From: Candidatus Fimimorpha faecalis
GTDB lineage: Bacteria; Bacillota; Clostridia; Lachnospirales; Lachnospiraceae
NCBI GenBank assembly: GCA_018712075.1
Contig: DVHN01000193.1
Span: 1-52,782 of the forward strand
Reading direction: 5' to 3'
Length of the DNA: 52,782 bases
The notes under the pieces were generated by a model, which was given only the letters and a program-made list of their open reading frames with translations, was not told the origin of the DNA and made no database searches. The position numbers and the translations under genes were made by a program. The first letter of the stretch is position 1. Each line of letters starts with the position of its first letter. Shown in pieces: positions 32,768 through 42,044 of the stretch.

Positions 32768-35767
32768 ATGAATTTAAAAGAGATAAAGAATGAAGTCTCA
32801 AAAAAGAGATGGTTCATAATTTTGGCAGTATTTCTCTATATTGTTTCAGAGGGATTACAGCAGGAATTGGCTTATCAAAGTTGGAAACTTTTGATTATAA
32901 AAATTGTTACGTCCATTGGATTTGCAATTGTGTTATTGACGATTGGTTCCTTGCTTGGAAGCGGAAACTGGAAGGATGCGTTTAAAGCATATTGGAATAT
33001 ATTAATTGCTGCTTTTGTTGCAGTTTCTGCTGCAAAAGTTTTTATGATGTTATGGCAGTATAAAGAGGGCAGTATAGAAATTACTTCAGTTGCTGAATTT
33101 ATGCGGCTGTTTATGAGCAATGATACGGAACGTTCTTATTGGGGAATTTCTGCATTGATCGGAGTTGGAGTTATTGTTCCAGTTTTAGAATCATTTTTGT
33201 CAAATGTAACGAGAGATCAAGTAAAACCTTATTTGTTTCTTTCCCTCTTTGTATCAACAATCTCGTTTTTCTTTATGTTTCTGGAAATCTCGGCAGTTGA
33301 TATATGGGGATTACGTATGTTTTCTGGTATCACTACCTATTTATTGTTAGGATGGTACTTAGAGAGAACTTCTATTGATAAACGGCAAATAATATGGTGG
33401 AGTGGAGTTGGGGCAGTAAGCTTTCTCTTTCTTTTATTTGGAACGTTGATTTTAAATCAAGATGTAATCGGAACGAACAATGAAATGCTTTTTCAATTGA
33501 CTTCAATTGGAATGATTGGATTTAGCACTGCCTGTTATGTACTATTAAATCAACGAGTAAAATTGGGAGAACGATTTTCAAAAGCAGCAGCTATTTTAGG
33601 AAGAGCGAGTTTTATTACTGTGCTTTTTGCGGCACCTATTCGTAAATGCTTGATGGAATCTTCCATTTTTCGAGGAGACCATTCGATTTCGATTCTTATT
33701 ACAGCAGTATTGACTTATATCGTTTCTACAGCATTAGCGATTTTGGCTTTGGTTGTATGGAATTTGCTAAAAGATGTGATACGGAACCAAAGAGCGATAT
33801 GGATTCATGCAAGCTGGAGGTTTGCTCCAGGTTTTCGTATGAGAAAAGAAGTTTTACCATTGCTTTTTTTGATTGTTTCGTGGGGGTTATATATTAGCCA
33901 TTGGTATATATTTGAAGTGTTGTATTGGAATATTGCATTTGATTGGATCTGGGTAGCGCTTGTAGCGATTACAGTATTATCATTAGTGCGATTGGAATTT
34001 TCTCCACTGCTGGAGAAACTGATAAAAGCTATCATCATAATTGGATTGCCATTCTGGATTATGTGTATTACTGAAGTAATCAATGAAAATAACGCACTGC
34101 AAATGGGAACAAATCAAATTTGGCTTAATTATAGTTGTTATTTGCTGTTATTTTTTATTTTTTATGCGATTACAAATCAGATTCGGATTGCGGCGGTGTT
34201 GGAAGCAGTTGTGATGACTGTTTTTGGAATTGCAAATATGTATGTGCTGCGATTTAGAGGTTCACCAATTTTGCCATGGGATTTATATTCGGTTAAAACA
34301 GCTGCATCGGTGGCAAGCACTTACAATTATGATTTGACGGCACAGATGTTGATGGGAATTTTGTATACGATTTGGATTTGGTTGATTGTTTACCCATTAA
34401 AAAGAGAGCGCTGGAGATGGTATCGTCATCTTGCATCCATTGTGGCAACGGTAGCAATCCTTTGTATTTGCTGGTCAGGAGTCGTAATGCAGGGCAAACT
34501 GAAAGAGATAGGAATTGAACGAAATATTTGGAAACAGGATGAAGGATATCGCACTAACGGATTTCTATTAAGTTTTGTAGAGAATGCAAAAGATTTTACA
34601 CTTAGAGCTCCTGACGGATACGACAGAGAAACACAGGAAAAACTTTTGGCAGAAACAACGGAAGAACCAACCGATGCAGATAAAAAGGATTATCCAAACG
34701 TAATTGTTGTGATGAATGAGTCATTTGCAGATATTCCCAATATGGCAGAAGATGGAATTTTAAATATTAATCAGGAAGTTACGCCATTTATTAATAATTG
34801 GAATGATAATGTAATAAAGGGACATTTTCTATCGTCTGTTTTAGGAGGAGGAACCGCAAAAACAGAGTTTGAATTTTTAACTGGAAACAGCGGAGCCTTT
34901 TATCCAAGTGGTTCTATGCCATATCAGCAGTTTATTCATCAAGAAATGGAATCTATGGCATCGATTTTAGGCAATTATGGATATACTTCTGTTGCATTTC
35001 ATCCATATCTGGGTACTGGATGGGATAGAAATCGTGTTTATCCACTGATGGGATTTCAAGATTTTATTACATTAGATGATATGCCAGAAGATATGGACAA
35101 AGTGCGAATCTATTGCAGTGATAAGGGAGATTATGATAAGGTATTGGAAATTTTAGAGGAACATGACAAACAAGAAGGACCATTATTCCTGTTCAATGTG
35201 ACAATGCAGAATCATGGAAGTTATACAGGTTCCTATGATAATTTTTCTGTTGATGTTCAGGACTCTAATTTAAATTATGATGATCTTAATCAATACTTAT
35301 CTTTGATTCATCTTTCCGATCAGGCGCTTCAGCAATTAGTAGATGAGCTTACTGCCAGAGAAGAAGACGTTATCTTATGCTTCTTTGGAGACCATATGCC
35401 TGGCTTGGATTGGTCGTTCTACACAAGAATTACGCCAAGTGATAGTGAATTTGAGAGAACGTTAAAGGCATATACCGTTCCATTTTATATTTGGGCAAAT
35501 TATGATTTGGATCTTGAGGAAGAATCGTTAGAATTTACGAGTGCAAATTATCTTGGAATGCATTTGCTGAAACTAATTGGAGTACCGTTGACACCATGGT
35601 ATCAGTATTTGGAACAGATGGAGGAGCAAATGCCAATTGTCAGTGCAATTGGTTATGCCGATGAAACGGGAGAGATTCATCCAATGGATGATGCAGCAAT
35701 GGAATATCCAGCAATGCAGCAGTACCAAAATATGCAGTATTATTATTTCTATGATCGTAGTGAATAG
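32768..35767 (+). CDS. LtaS-like transferase with an extra N-terminal polytopic membrane domain
   Basis: This is a 999-residue protein. Residues 1-345 hold about ten membrane helices and resemble an acyltransferase-3-type (OafA-like) domain in layout, but the usual Arg and His in the first helices are not evident. Residues about 357-560 repeat the five-helix module of the preceding paralogue, including FRGSPILPWDLYS. The rest is the phosphatase-fold domain, with Glu in VVMNESFAD, Thr in GGGTAKTEFEFLTG and Asp-His in FFGDHMPG. CTGGAGG precedes the ATG. The catalytic domain should transfer glycerol phosphate. The extra domain may modify or bind the acceptor, but that is inference. Confidence 0.9.
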   Translation: MNLKEIKNEVSKKRWFIILAVFLYIVSEGLQQELAYQSWKLLIIKIVTSIGFAIVLLTIGSLLGSGNWKDAFKAYWNILIAAFVAVSAAKVFMMLWQYKEGSIEITSVAEFMRLFMSNDTERSYWGISALIGVGVIVPVLESFLSNVTRDQVKPYLFLSLFVSTISFFFMFLEISAVDIWGLRMFSGITTYLLLGWYLERTSIDKRQIIWWSGVGAVSFLFLLFGTLILNQDVIGTNNEMLFQLTSIGMIGFSTACYVLLNQRVKLGERFSKAAAILGRASFITVLFAAPIRKCLMESSIFRGDHSISILITAVLTYIVSTALAILALVVWNLLKDVIRNQRAIWIHASWRFAPGFRMRKEVLPLLFLIVSWGLYISHWYIFEVLYWNIAFDWIWVALVAITVLSLVRLEFSPLLEKLIKAIIIIGLPFWIMCITEVINENNALQMGTNQIWLNYSCYLLLFFIFYAITNQIRIAAVLEAVVMTVFGIANMYVLRFRGSPILPWDLYSVKTAASVASTYNYDLTAQMLMGILYTIWIWLIVYPLKRERWRWYRHLASIVATVAILCICWSGVVMQGKLKEIGIERNIWKQDEGYRTNGFLLSFVENAKDFTLRAPDGYDRETQEKLLAETTEEPTDADKKDYPNVIVVMNESFADIPNMAEDGILNINQEVTPFINNWNDNVIKGHFLSSVLGGGTAKTEFEFLTGNSGAFYPSGSMPYQQFIHQEMESMASILGNYGYTSVAFHPYLGTGWDRNRVYPLMGFQDFITLDDMPEDMDKVRIYCSDKGDYDKVLEILEEHDKQEGPLFLFNVTMQNHGSYTGSYDNFSVDVQDSNLNYDDLNQYLSLIHLSDQALQQLVDELTAREEDVILCFFGDHMPGLDWSFYTRITPSDSEFERTLKAYTVPFYIWANYDLDLEEESLEFTSANYLGMHLLKLIGVPLTPWYQYLEQMEEQMPIVSAIGYADETGEIHPMDDAAMEYPAMQQYQNMQYYYFYDRSE

Positions 35768-35803
35768 TAAGAAACTTCTCTTCATCAATTAAAAAAGAAA
35801 GAT

Positions 35804-35847
35804 AAAATACCAGTGTAAAAATGGAAAGTTTTTACACTGGTATTTTT
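35804..35847 (+). terminator. Intrinsic terminator after the LtaS-like pair
   Basis: AAAATACCAGTGTAAAAA (35804-35821) pairs with TTTTTACACTGGTATTTTT (35829-35847), a perfect long stem with a T-run. Confidence 0.9.
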
Positions 35848-35894
35848 GCATGAAAAAGGAGGGCAATTGAATATATTTATGATAAAAACAATAC

Positions 35895-35923
35895 TTCACA
35901 ATATGAAATCGTTATGATATACT
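35895..35923 (+). promoter_or_regulatory. Promoter of glmM
   Basis: TTCACA at 35895-35900 and TATACT at 35918-35923, spacer 17 bases, 89 bases upstream of the glmM ATG. Confidence 0.5.
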
Positions 35924-36012
35924 TATAAAGTGAAAATTTTATAGAAAAACTGTAAAATATTTTATAAGTGCCAATGGCATAATAAGTTTGGAATGGCAGA
36001 ATAGGAGGAAAA

Positions 36013-37356
36013 ATGGGAAAATATTTTGGGACAGATGGATTCCGTGGAGAAGCAAATAAAGATTTGACAGTGGAGCACGCATATAAAGTAGGGCGTTTCT
36101 TAGGATGGTATTATGGCAGACAGCATAAATGTAAAGTTGTAATAGGAAAAGATACGAGAAGAAGCAGTTATATGTTTGAGTATGCATTGGTAGCTGGTTT
36201 GACAGCATCTGGAGCAGATGCATATTTATTACATGTTACAACAACTCCGAGTGTTTCTTATGTAGTGAGAACGGAAGAGTTTGATTGTGGTATTATGATT
36301 TCTGCAAGTCATAATCCTTATTATGATAATGGTATCAAACTAATTAATAATAAAGGAGAAAAGATGCAGGAATCGGTTATCTTGAAAGTGGAAGCATATT
36401 TGGATGGTTTAACCGAAGAAATTCCATTTGCGACAGGAGAGAATATTGGATGTACAGTAGATTATGCCGCAGGACGAAACCGTTATGTGGGATATCTAAT
36501 TTCGCTTGCCGTTCATTCTTTTAAGGGAAAACGAGTTGGATTGGATTGTGCAAATGGAAGTTCCTGGATGATTGCAAAAAACGTGTTTGATGCACTTGGA
36601 GCAAAAACATATGTAATTAATAATGAACCAAACGGTATGAATATTAATACAAACTGTGGATCTACACATATCGAGGGATTACAGGCATTTGTAAAGGAAA
36701 ACCAATTGGATGTGGGATTTGCTTATGACGGAGACGCTGATCGCTGTCTTTGTGTGGATGAAAATGGAAATGTAATTAGTGGAGATTTAATTCTATACAT
36801 TTGTGGAAAATATATGAAAGATAAGGGCGAGTTAGATAATAATACCGTTGTTACGACCGTAATGTCTAATTTTGGCTTATATAAAGCATTTGATAAGATT
36901 GGAATTGAATATGAAAAAACAGCAGTTGGAGATAAGTATGTATATGAATGTATGCAAACAAATGGTCATAAAATTGGTGGAGAAGAATCTGGTCATATCA
37001 TTTTTAGTAAATATGCTACGACGGGAGACGGTATTTTAACGTCTATTATGATGATGGATGTTATGATTGCAAAGAAGATGACTTTATCGGAATTGGCAAT
37101 GCCAGTAGTAATCTATCCTCAGCTTCTAAAAAATGTAAGAGTAAAAAATAAACCAGCTGCGAGAAATGATACAGATGTAATTGCAGCAATTGAGGAAGTA
37201 GAAAAGAAGTTAGGAAATACAGGAAGGATTCTTGTAAGAGAAAGTGGAACGGAACCAGTAATTCGTGTTATGGTAGAGGCAGAATCCGATGATATTTGTG
37301 AGAAGTATGTGGATCAAGTTATTGAAGTTTTAGTGAAAAAGGGACATGTACAGTAG
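36013..37356 (+). CDS. glmM: Phosphoglucosamine mutase
   Basis: This 447-residue enzyme interconverts glucosamine-6-phosphate and glucosamine-1-phosphate on the way to UDP-GlcNAc. The start MGKYFGTDGFRG is typical. The catalytic phosphoserine is S99 in MISASHNP. The magnesium loop is AYDGDADRC, the sugar-binding segment is GGEESGHI, and the phosphate-binding end is VRESGTEPVIRVMVE. Length is normal. ATAGGAGG precedes the ATG. It is followed by glmS on the same strand, so the two GlcN-phosphate steps are adjacent, supplying wall and surface glycans. Confidence 0.97.
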   Translation: MGKYFGTDGFRGEANKDLTVEHAYKVGRFLGWYYGRQHKCKVVIGKDTRRSSYMFEYALVAGLTASGADAYLLHVTTTPSVSYVVRTEEFDCGIMISASHNPYYDNGIKLINNKGEKMQESVILKVEAYLDGLTEEIPFATGENIGCTVDYAAGRNRYVGYLISLAVHSFKGKRVGLDCANGSSWMIAKNVFDALGAKTYVINNEPNGMNINTNCGSTHIEGLQAFVKENQLDVGFAYDGDADRCLCVDENGNVISGDLILYICGKYMKDKGELDNNTVVTTVMSNFGLYKAFDKIGIEYEKTAVGDKYVYECMQTNGHKIGGEESGHIIFSKYATTGDGILTSIMMMDVMIAKKMTLSELAMPVVIYPQLLKNVRVKNKPAARNDTDVIAAIEEVEKKLGNTGRILVRESGTEPVIRVMVEAESDDICEKYVDQVIEVLVKKGHVQ

Positions 37357-37449
37357 GTGTAAGATAGAGACAGCTGCAAACGAATTTTGGTGGTGGAACT
37401 AATTCCTCCATTAAAATATTTGACATCATATAGTTAGGAGGAATCAATT

Positions 37450-39276
37450 ATGTGTGGAATTGTTGGATATGTTGGACAAAATCAAGCTGCTCCGATTTTG
37501 TTGGATGGTTTAGCAAGACTGGAGTATCGAGGATACGATTCAGCTGGAATGGCAGTGTATCATGATGATGAAATTGAAATTGTAAAGGCAAAAGGACGCC
37601 TACAAGTTTTAAGAGAGTTAACAAATAATGGTATCGACTTAAAAGGAACCATAGGAATTGGGCATACGAGATGGGCAACACATGGAGAACCATCCGTTAC
37701 AAATTCTCATCCACATTATAATAAGGATAAGAGCATTGCAGTTGTGCATAATGGTATTATTGAAAATTATCAGCCGTTGAGAGATCGCCTAGTAAGAAAG
37801 GGATATCGTTTTATTTCGGATACTGATACAGAAGTAATTGCCCATATGTTGGATAATTACTATAATGGAGATCCAATAGAAACTATTTCTAAGATTATGG
37901 CTCGTATGGAAGGATCTTATGCACTTGGAGTTTTGTTTAAAGATCATCCTGGAGAAATCTATGCAGTTCGTAAAGATAGTCCTTTGATTGTAGGAGTTTC
38001 TGAGCAAGGCAACTTTATTGCTTCGGATATACCAGCAATTTTAAATCACACCAGAAATGTATACTTTATTGAAAACATGGAAATTGTAAAACTGACAAAA
38101 GAATCTGTGATGTTTTACAATATGGATAAAGAGGAAATTGAAAAAGAATTAACGGTTGTAGACTGGGATATGGAAGCTGCGGAAAAGGGCGGATATGAGC
38201 ATTTCATGTTAAAAGAAATCTATGAGCAGCCAAAGGCAGTTAGAGACACGATTAGCCCTAGAATCAAAGATGGAGAAATCGTTATTGATGAGTGGCATAT
38301 GACCGATGAAGATGTTCAGAAGTTAAATAAAATCTTTATTGTAGCATGTGGTTCCGCCTATCATGCAGGTGTTTCTGGAAAATATGTATTAGAAGGCATT
38401 GCACGGATTCCAGTAGAAGTAGATTTAGCGTCAGAATTCCGATATCGAGATCCAATTATTGATGATAATTCTCTTGTCATTGTTATTAGTCAATCAGGAG
38501 AAACAGCCGATTCCTTAGCTGCGCTGCGAGAAGCACAGAGAAGAGGTGTGAAAGTGCTGGGAATTGTTAATGTAGTTGGAAGCAGTATTGCCCGAGAAGC
38601 AGATAGTGTTTTGTATACATGGGCAGGACCAGAAATCGCAGTTGCTACGACAAAAGCATATAGTACACAACTTGCGGCACTGTATTTATTAGCTATTTAT
38701 TTAGGAAAGAAAAGGGGAAAATTAGAACAATCGGTATATAATGAAATGATTCAGGAATTGCAGGATCTTCCAGATAAGATTCAAAGTTTACTTGGAGACA
38801 AGGAAAGAATTCAATGGTTTGCAAGTAAGTTTGCAGCAAGTCATGATATATTCTTTATTGGAAGAGGGGTGGACTATGCAACTTGTATGGAAGGATCATT
38901 AAAGTTAAAAGAAATTTCTTATATCCACTCAGAAGCATATGCGGCAGGTGAATTGAAACATGGAACGATTTCTCTTGTGGAGGATGGAATTCTCGTTGCA
39001 AGTGTATTGACACAGCCACAGCTGTATGAAAAAACAGTAAGTAATATGGTTGAAGTAAAAGCAAGGGGCGCCTATGTTATGGCTTTAACGAACAGCGGAA
39101 ATTACGATGTGGAAGATGTTGCAAACTTTACGGTATATATTCCAAAGACCAATCCATGGTTTACAACATCATTGGCAGTTATTCCGCTTCAGTTATTCGC
39201 TTATTATGTTTCATTGGCAAGAGGACTGGATGTGGATAAACCAAGAAATCTGGCTAAGTCAGTTACCGTAGAATAA
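37450..39276 (+). CDS. glmS: Glutamine--fructose-6-phosphate aminotransferase (isomerizing)
   Basis: This 608-residue enzyme makes glucosamine-6-phosphate from fructose-6-phosphate and glutamine. The N-terminal nucleophile is Cys2 (MCGIVGYVG), followed by the glutaminase landmarks GHTRWATHGEPS and VHNGIIENY. The C-terminal isomerase has two SIS domains with GSAYHAG, SQSGETADSLAAL and SEAYAAGELKHG, and ends PRNLAKSVTVE. TAGGAGG precedes the ATG. The 93-base gap after glmM has no glmS ribozyme. Function is secure. Confidence 0.98.
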   Translation: MCGIVGYVGQNQAAPILLDGLARLEYRGYDSAGMAVYHDDEIEIVKAKGRLQVLRELTNNGIDLKGTIGIGHTRWATHGEPSVTNSHPHYNKDKSIAVVHNGIIENYQPLRDRLVRKGYRFISDTDTEVIAHMLDNYYNGDPIETISKIMARMEGSYALGVLFKDHPGEIYAVRKDSPLIVGVSEQGNFIASDIPAILNHTRNVYFIENMEIVKLTKESVMFYNMDKEEIEKELTVVDWDMEAAEKGGYEHFMLKEIYEQPKAVRDTISPRIKDGEIVIDEWHMTDEDVQKLNKIFIVACGSAYHAGVSGKYVLEGIARIPVEVDLASEFRYRDPIIDDNSLVIVISQSGETADSLAALREAQRRGVKVLGIVNVVGSSIAREADSVLYTWAGPEIAVATTKAYSTQLAALYLLAIYLGKKRGKLEQSVYNEMIQELQDLPDKIQSLLGDKERIQWFASKFAASHDIFFIGRGVDYATCMEGSLKLKEISYIHSEAYAAGELKHGTISLVEDGILVASVLTQPQLYEKTVSNMVEVKARGAYVMALTNSGNYDVEDVANFTVYIPKTNPWFTTSLAVIPLQLFAYYVSLARGLDVDKPRNLAKSVTVE

Positions 39277-39353
39277 GAAATAATATCCATGACAAGAAAC
39301 GATAGATATGTGGTCAACTTCTAGAGAACGAAAGAACCAGGAGGTAATTAAGT

Positions 39354-39782
39354 TTGTTTAAATTAATGGGAAAGTATATTGCTACGCTATATCGTCAAGA
39401 ACAAAAGTATATTAACAATGCGATGAAAGAGTATAAATTAGGATTTTCTAGTTATAAGTTTTTATTTCATATTTCCAGACATGAGGGAATTAGTCAAAAA
39501 GAACTTTGTAAAATTCTAAATATTGACGAGGCGTTAGCGACAAGAACTGTTAAGAAAATGGAAGAACAGAAGATCGCATATCGAAAAAAGGGAGAAAATG
39601 ACTCTCATTCCTATGCCTTGTATTTAACCGATTATGGAAAACAAATCTTACCAGAACTGACCAATATTATTGAGCAGTGGTGGGATGATGTGATGGTAGA
39701 TATGAGCAAAGAAGAAGCGGAAACAGTATTTAAACTGGTAGAAAAAATGTACTGGAAAGCGAGAAGTATGAACGAAGCATAA
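39354..39782 (+). CDS. MarR-family transcriptional regulator
   Basis: This 142-residue regulator is read from a TTG at 39354, eight bases after AGGAGGT; the next ATG, at 39366, is too far from that site. The winged helix-turn-helix core is GISQKELCKILNIDEALATRTVKKMEEQKIAYRKKGENDSH-like, with the wing in AYRKKGENDSHSYALYLTDYG. Length and order are typical of MarR. It follows glmS after 77 bases and is convergent with the carbamate-kinase-like gene. The target is unknown; small phenolic or oxidant ligands are typical for the family. Confidence 0.92.
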   Translation: MFKLMGKYIATLYRQEQKYINNAMKEYKLGFSSYKFLFHISRHEGISQKELCKILNIDEALATRTVKKMEEQKIAYRKKGENDSHSYALYLTDYGKQILPELTNIIEQWWDDVMVDMSKEEAETVFKLVEKMYWKARSMNEA

Positions 39783-39842
39783 AAAACTCTGCATAGTATA
39801 GGACGATTCAAAAAGATGATGACTATATTATGCAGAGTTTTT
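39781..39842. terminator. Bidirectional terminator between marR-type gene and carbamate-kinase-like gene
   Basis: AAAAAACTCTGCATA at 39781-39795 pairs with TATGCAGAGTTTTTT ending near 39842, with an inner GTATAG/CTATAT extension. Runs of A and T flank both sides. Confidence 0.85.
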
Positions 39843-39870
39843 TTATTAGATGGAGGGAAGACTCCTGATT

Positions 39871-40803
39871 TTATGCTTCTACAAAAGTACCGATTTTTTC
39901 ACGGATTCCTTCTTTGGCTTTATCCAATCTTGTAGATATTGCAATACGATTTGGACCATTGGAAACAAACTGTGCAGCCGCAGAAAGTTTTGGAGAAAGA
40001 TCATTGGGAGAGAGCAAGCCAGCGTCAATAATTTGAAATGCTTCTTCCAGATGAATATGCCCAAGTTTTCTCTCTTCATCGGTTCCTTTATGAATTGTAA
40101 TTTGTTCATCGCTCGTTAAGAATAATAATACATCGGCATCCAGTTCATGTGCAAGTTTTGCTGCAACGGCGTCCTTTTCAATTACTGCACTGGCTCCTTT
40201 TAGGCGAGTTCCCTGCTCCAATACTGGAATTCCACCGCCGCCTGCTGCAATGACAACATGTCCTGCATCGGCGAGCATACGAATACTGTCTAGTTCATAA
40301 ACTTCGATTGGTGCAGGTGAGGCAATGATACGTCTCCAGCCATCTTCTTCTTTTGTAACAAAATTTCCTTTTTTCCTTTCTTCTTCTGCTTCTGCGTCGT
40401 TTAAAATACGTCCAATCGATTTAATTGGTTTATTAAATGCACGGTCGAACGGGTCTACTTTAACCTGTGTAATAATCGTACAAACTGGTTTGTAAATTCC
40501 TCTGTTTAATAATTCTGTGCGGATTGCATTTTGTAAATCATATCCAATATAGCCCTGACTCATGGCATTACATACGGACATAGGGGCTGGAGTATAGCCC
40601 TCATGGCGTTGGCTAAATTCATTCATAGCAGTATGAATCATGCCAACCTGTGGACCGTTACTATGTGTAATTACTACTTGATATTTCATTTGAATTAAGT
40701 CGGCAATTGCAGATGCAGCGATTGTTACACCATGCTGCTGTTCAGGCAGATTTTTGCCGAATGCACTACGCCCTAAGGCTACAACAACTCGTTTATTATT
40801 CAT
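39871..40803 (-). CDS. arcC: Carbamate kinase family protein, divergent active-site loop
   Basis: This 310-residue protein is clearly of the carbamate kinase fold, with ITQVKVDPFDRAF, AAGGGGIPV, VIEKDAVAAKLA and DLSPKLSAAAQFV. The body resembles E. coli YqeA as I recall it (PMSVC, QGYIGYDLQNA). The normally invariant start ALGGNA reads ALGRSAFG (residues 9-16), and the second loop reads THSNGPQVG instead of the usual SHGNGPQVG. Carbamate kinase makes ATP from carbamoyl phosphate. No arginine deiminase, ornithine carbamoyltransferase or purine-degradation gene is nearby. It may be a variant enzyme or have an altered substrate. GGAGA precedes the ATG. Confidence 0.88.
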   Translation of the reverse strand: MNNKRVVVALGRSAFGKNLPEQQHGVTIAASAIADLIQMKYQVVITHSNGPQVGMIHTAMNEFSQRHEGYTPAPMSVCNAMSQGYIGYDLQNAIRTELLNRGIYKPVCTIITQVKVDPFDRAFNKPIKSIGRILNDAEAEEERKKGNFVTKEEDGWRRIIASPAPIEVYELDSIRMLADAGHVVIAAGGGGIPVLEQGTRLKGASAVIEKDAVAAKLAHELDADVLLFLTSDEQITIHKGTDEERKLGHIHLEEAFQIIDAGLLSPNDLSPKLSAAAQFVSNGPNRIAISTRLDKAKEGIREKIGTFVEA

Positions 40804-40839
40804 GGAAATCTCCTCTCATTTACTCATTCTTCTGTTATA

Positions 40840-40868
40840 ATCATAACATTGTATGGAGAGGAGTGCAA
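40840..40868 (-). promoter_or_regulatory. Promoter of the carbamate-kinase-like gene
   Basis: On the minus strand TTGCAC (40868-40863), 17 bases, then TATGAT (40845-40840), 37 bases before the ATG. Confidence 0.6.
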
Positions 40869-40884
40869 TCAAAAAATAAAACTT

Positions 40885-40914
40885 TTGGACATAATATAAA
40901 AAACATGATAGAAT
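40885..40914 (+). promoter_or_regulatory. Promoter of the mnmA-queA operon
   Basis: TTGGAC at 40885-40890, 18 bases, then TAGAAT at 40909-40914, 34 bases before the mnmA ATG. Confidence 0.5.
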
Positions 40915-40947
40915 AAATTTATATTAGATTTAGGAAAGAGGAGATAA

Positions 40948-42042
40948 ATGAAAAAGAAAGTAGTAGTTGGAATGTCAGGAGGCGTAGATTCTTCTGTGGC
41001 TGCCTGGCTTTTAAAAGAACAAGGATATGATGTAATAGGAGTTACGATGCAAATTTGGCAGGATGAAAATCCGCTTGATGTGGGAAGGGAAGGCGGATGC
41101 TGCGGATTGAGTGCAGTGGACGATGCAAGACGAGTTGCGGCAGCACTGGAGATTCCCTATTATGTTATGAATTTTAAAAAGGAATTTAAAAAAGATGTCA
41201 TAGATTATTTTGTAGCGGAATACTTACAGGGCAGAACGCCCAATCCATGTATTGCCTGCAACCGTTATGTAAAATGGGAAGCATTGTTGCAAAGAAGTTT
41301 AAGTATTGGAGCCGACTATATTGCAACAGGACATTATGCAAAAGTAATACAACTTCCAAATGGACGTTATACGATTCAAAAATCGGTGACCGATAAGAAG
41401 GACCAGACTTATGCACTTTATAATTTGACACAGGAACAGCTCGCACATACATTAATGCCAGTAGGAGATTATACGAAAGATGAGATTCGAGCAATTGCAC
41501 AGCAAATTGACCTGCGTGTGGCAGCAAAGCGGGATAGTCAGGAAATCTGTTTTATTCCAGATAAAGATTATGCACGTTTTATTGAAGAGGAAGCGGGAGT
41601 GGCAGTACCTCCTCCTGGAAACTTTGTCCGTGTGGATGGAGAAGTAATTGGAACTCACAGAGGAATTACACATTATACGGTTGGACAGAGAAAAGGATTA
41701 AATTTGGCTTTGGGACATCCTGTTTTTGTAACGGAAATCCGTCCAGAGACAAATGAAGTAGTAATTGGAGAAAACGAAGATGTGTTTGCATCGGCATTGG
41801 TATGCAATCAAATCAATTTTATGTCGATTGCAGATTTAAAAGAAGAAAAGAGAGCCTATGCTAAAATTCGTTATTCTCATAAAGGAGCTTCGTGTACATT
41901 AAAACGTACAGGTGAAGATGAGATAACCGTAATCTTTGATGAACAACAGAGGGCAATTACACCAGGACAGGCAGTCGTTTTTTATGAAGAAGACTATATT
42001 GTCGGGGGTGGTACGATTAGAAGGGCAATAAAGGAGTATTAA
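40948..42042 (+). CDS. mnmA: tRNA-specific 2-thiouridylase
   Basis: This 364-residue enzyme adds sulfur at position 2 of the wobble uridine in tRNA for Lys, Glu and Gln. The ATP PP-loop motif is [12 protein letters not shown] at the N-terminus. The two catalytic cysteines are seen in [15 protein letters not shown] and in [17 protein letters not shown] and [11 protein letters not shown] are also family landmarks. AGAGGAG precedes the ATG. The stop is two bases before queA, so the two tRNA-modification genes form one operon. Confidence 0.97.
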   Translation: MKKKVVVGMSGGVDSSVAAWLLKEQGYDVIGVTMQIWQDENPLDVGREGGCCGLSAVDDARRVAAALEIPYYVMNFKKEFKKDVIDYFVAEYLQGRTPNPCIACNRYVKWEALLQRSLSIGADYIATGHYAKVIQLPNGRYTIQKSVTDKKDQTYALYNLTQEQLAHTLMPVGDYTKDEIRAIAQQIDLRVAAKRDSQEICFIPDKDYARFIEEEAGVAVPPPGNFVRVDGEVIGTHRGITHYTVGQRKGLNLALGHPVFVTEIRPETNEVVIGENEDVFASALVCNQINFMSIADLKEEKRAYAKIRYSHKGASCTLKRTGEDEITVIFDEQQRAITPGQAVVFYEEDYIVGGGTIRRAIKEY

Positions 42043-42044
42043 TT

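Noticed and set aside
37357-37449. A glmS ribozyme upstream of glmS
   Set aside because: The gap after glmM is only 93 bases and lacks the conserved AGCGCC cleavage core, so the ribozyme is absent. A TTGACA at about 37419 has no room for a -10 before the coding region.
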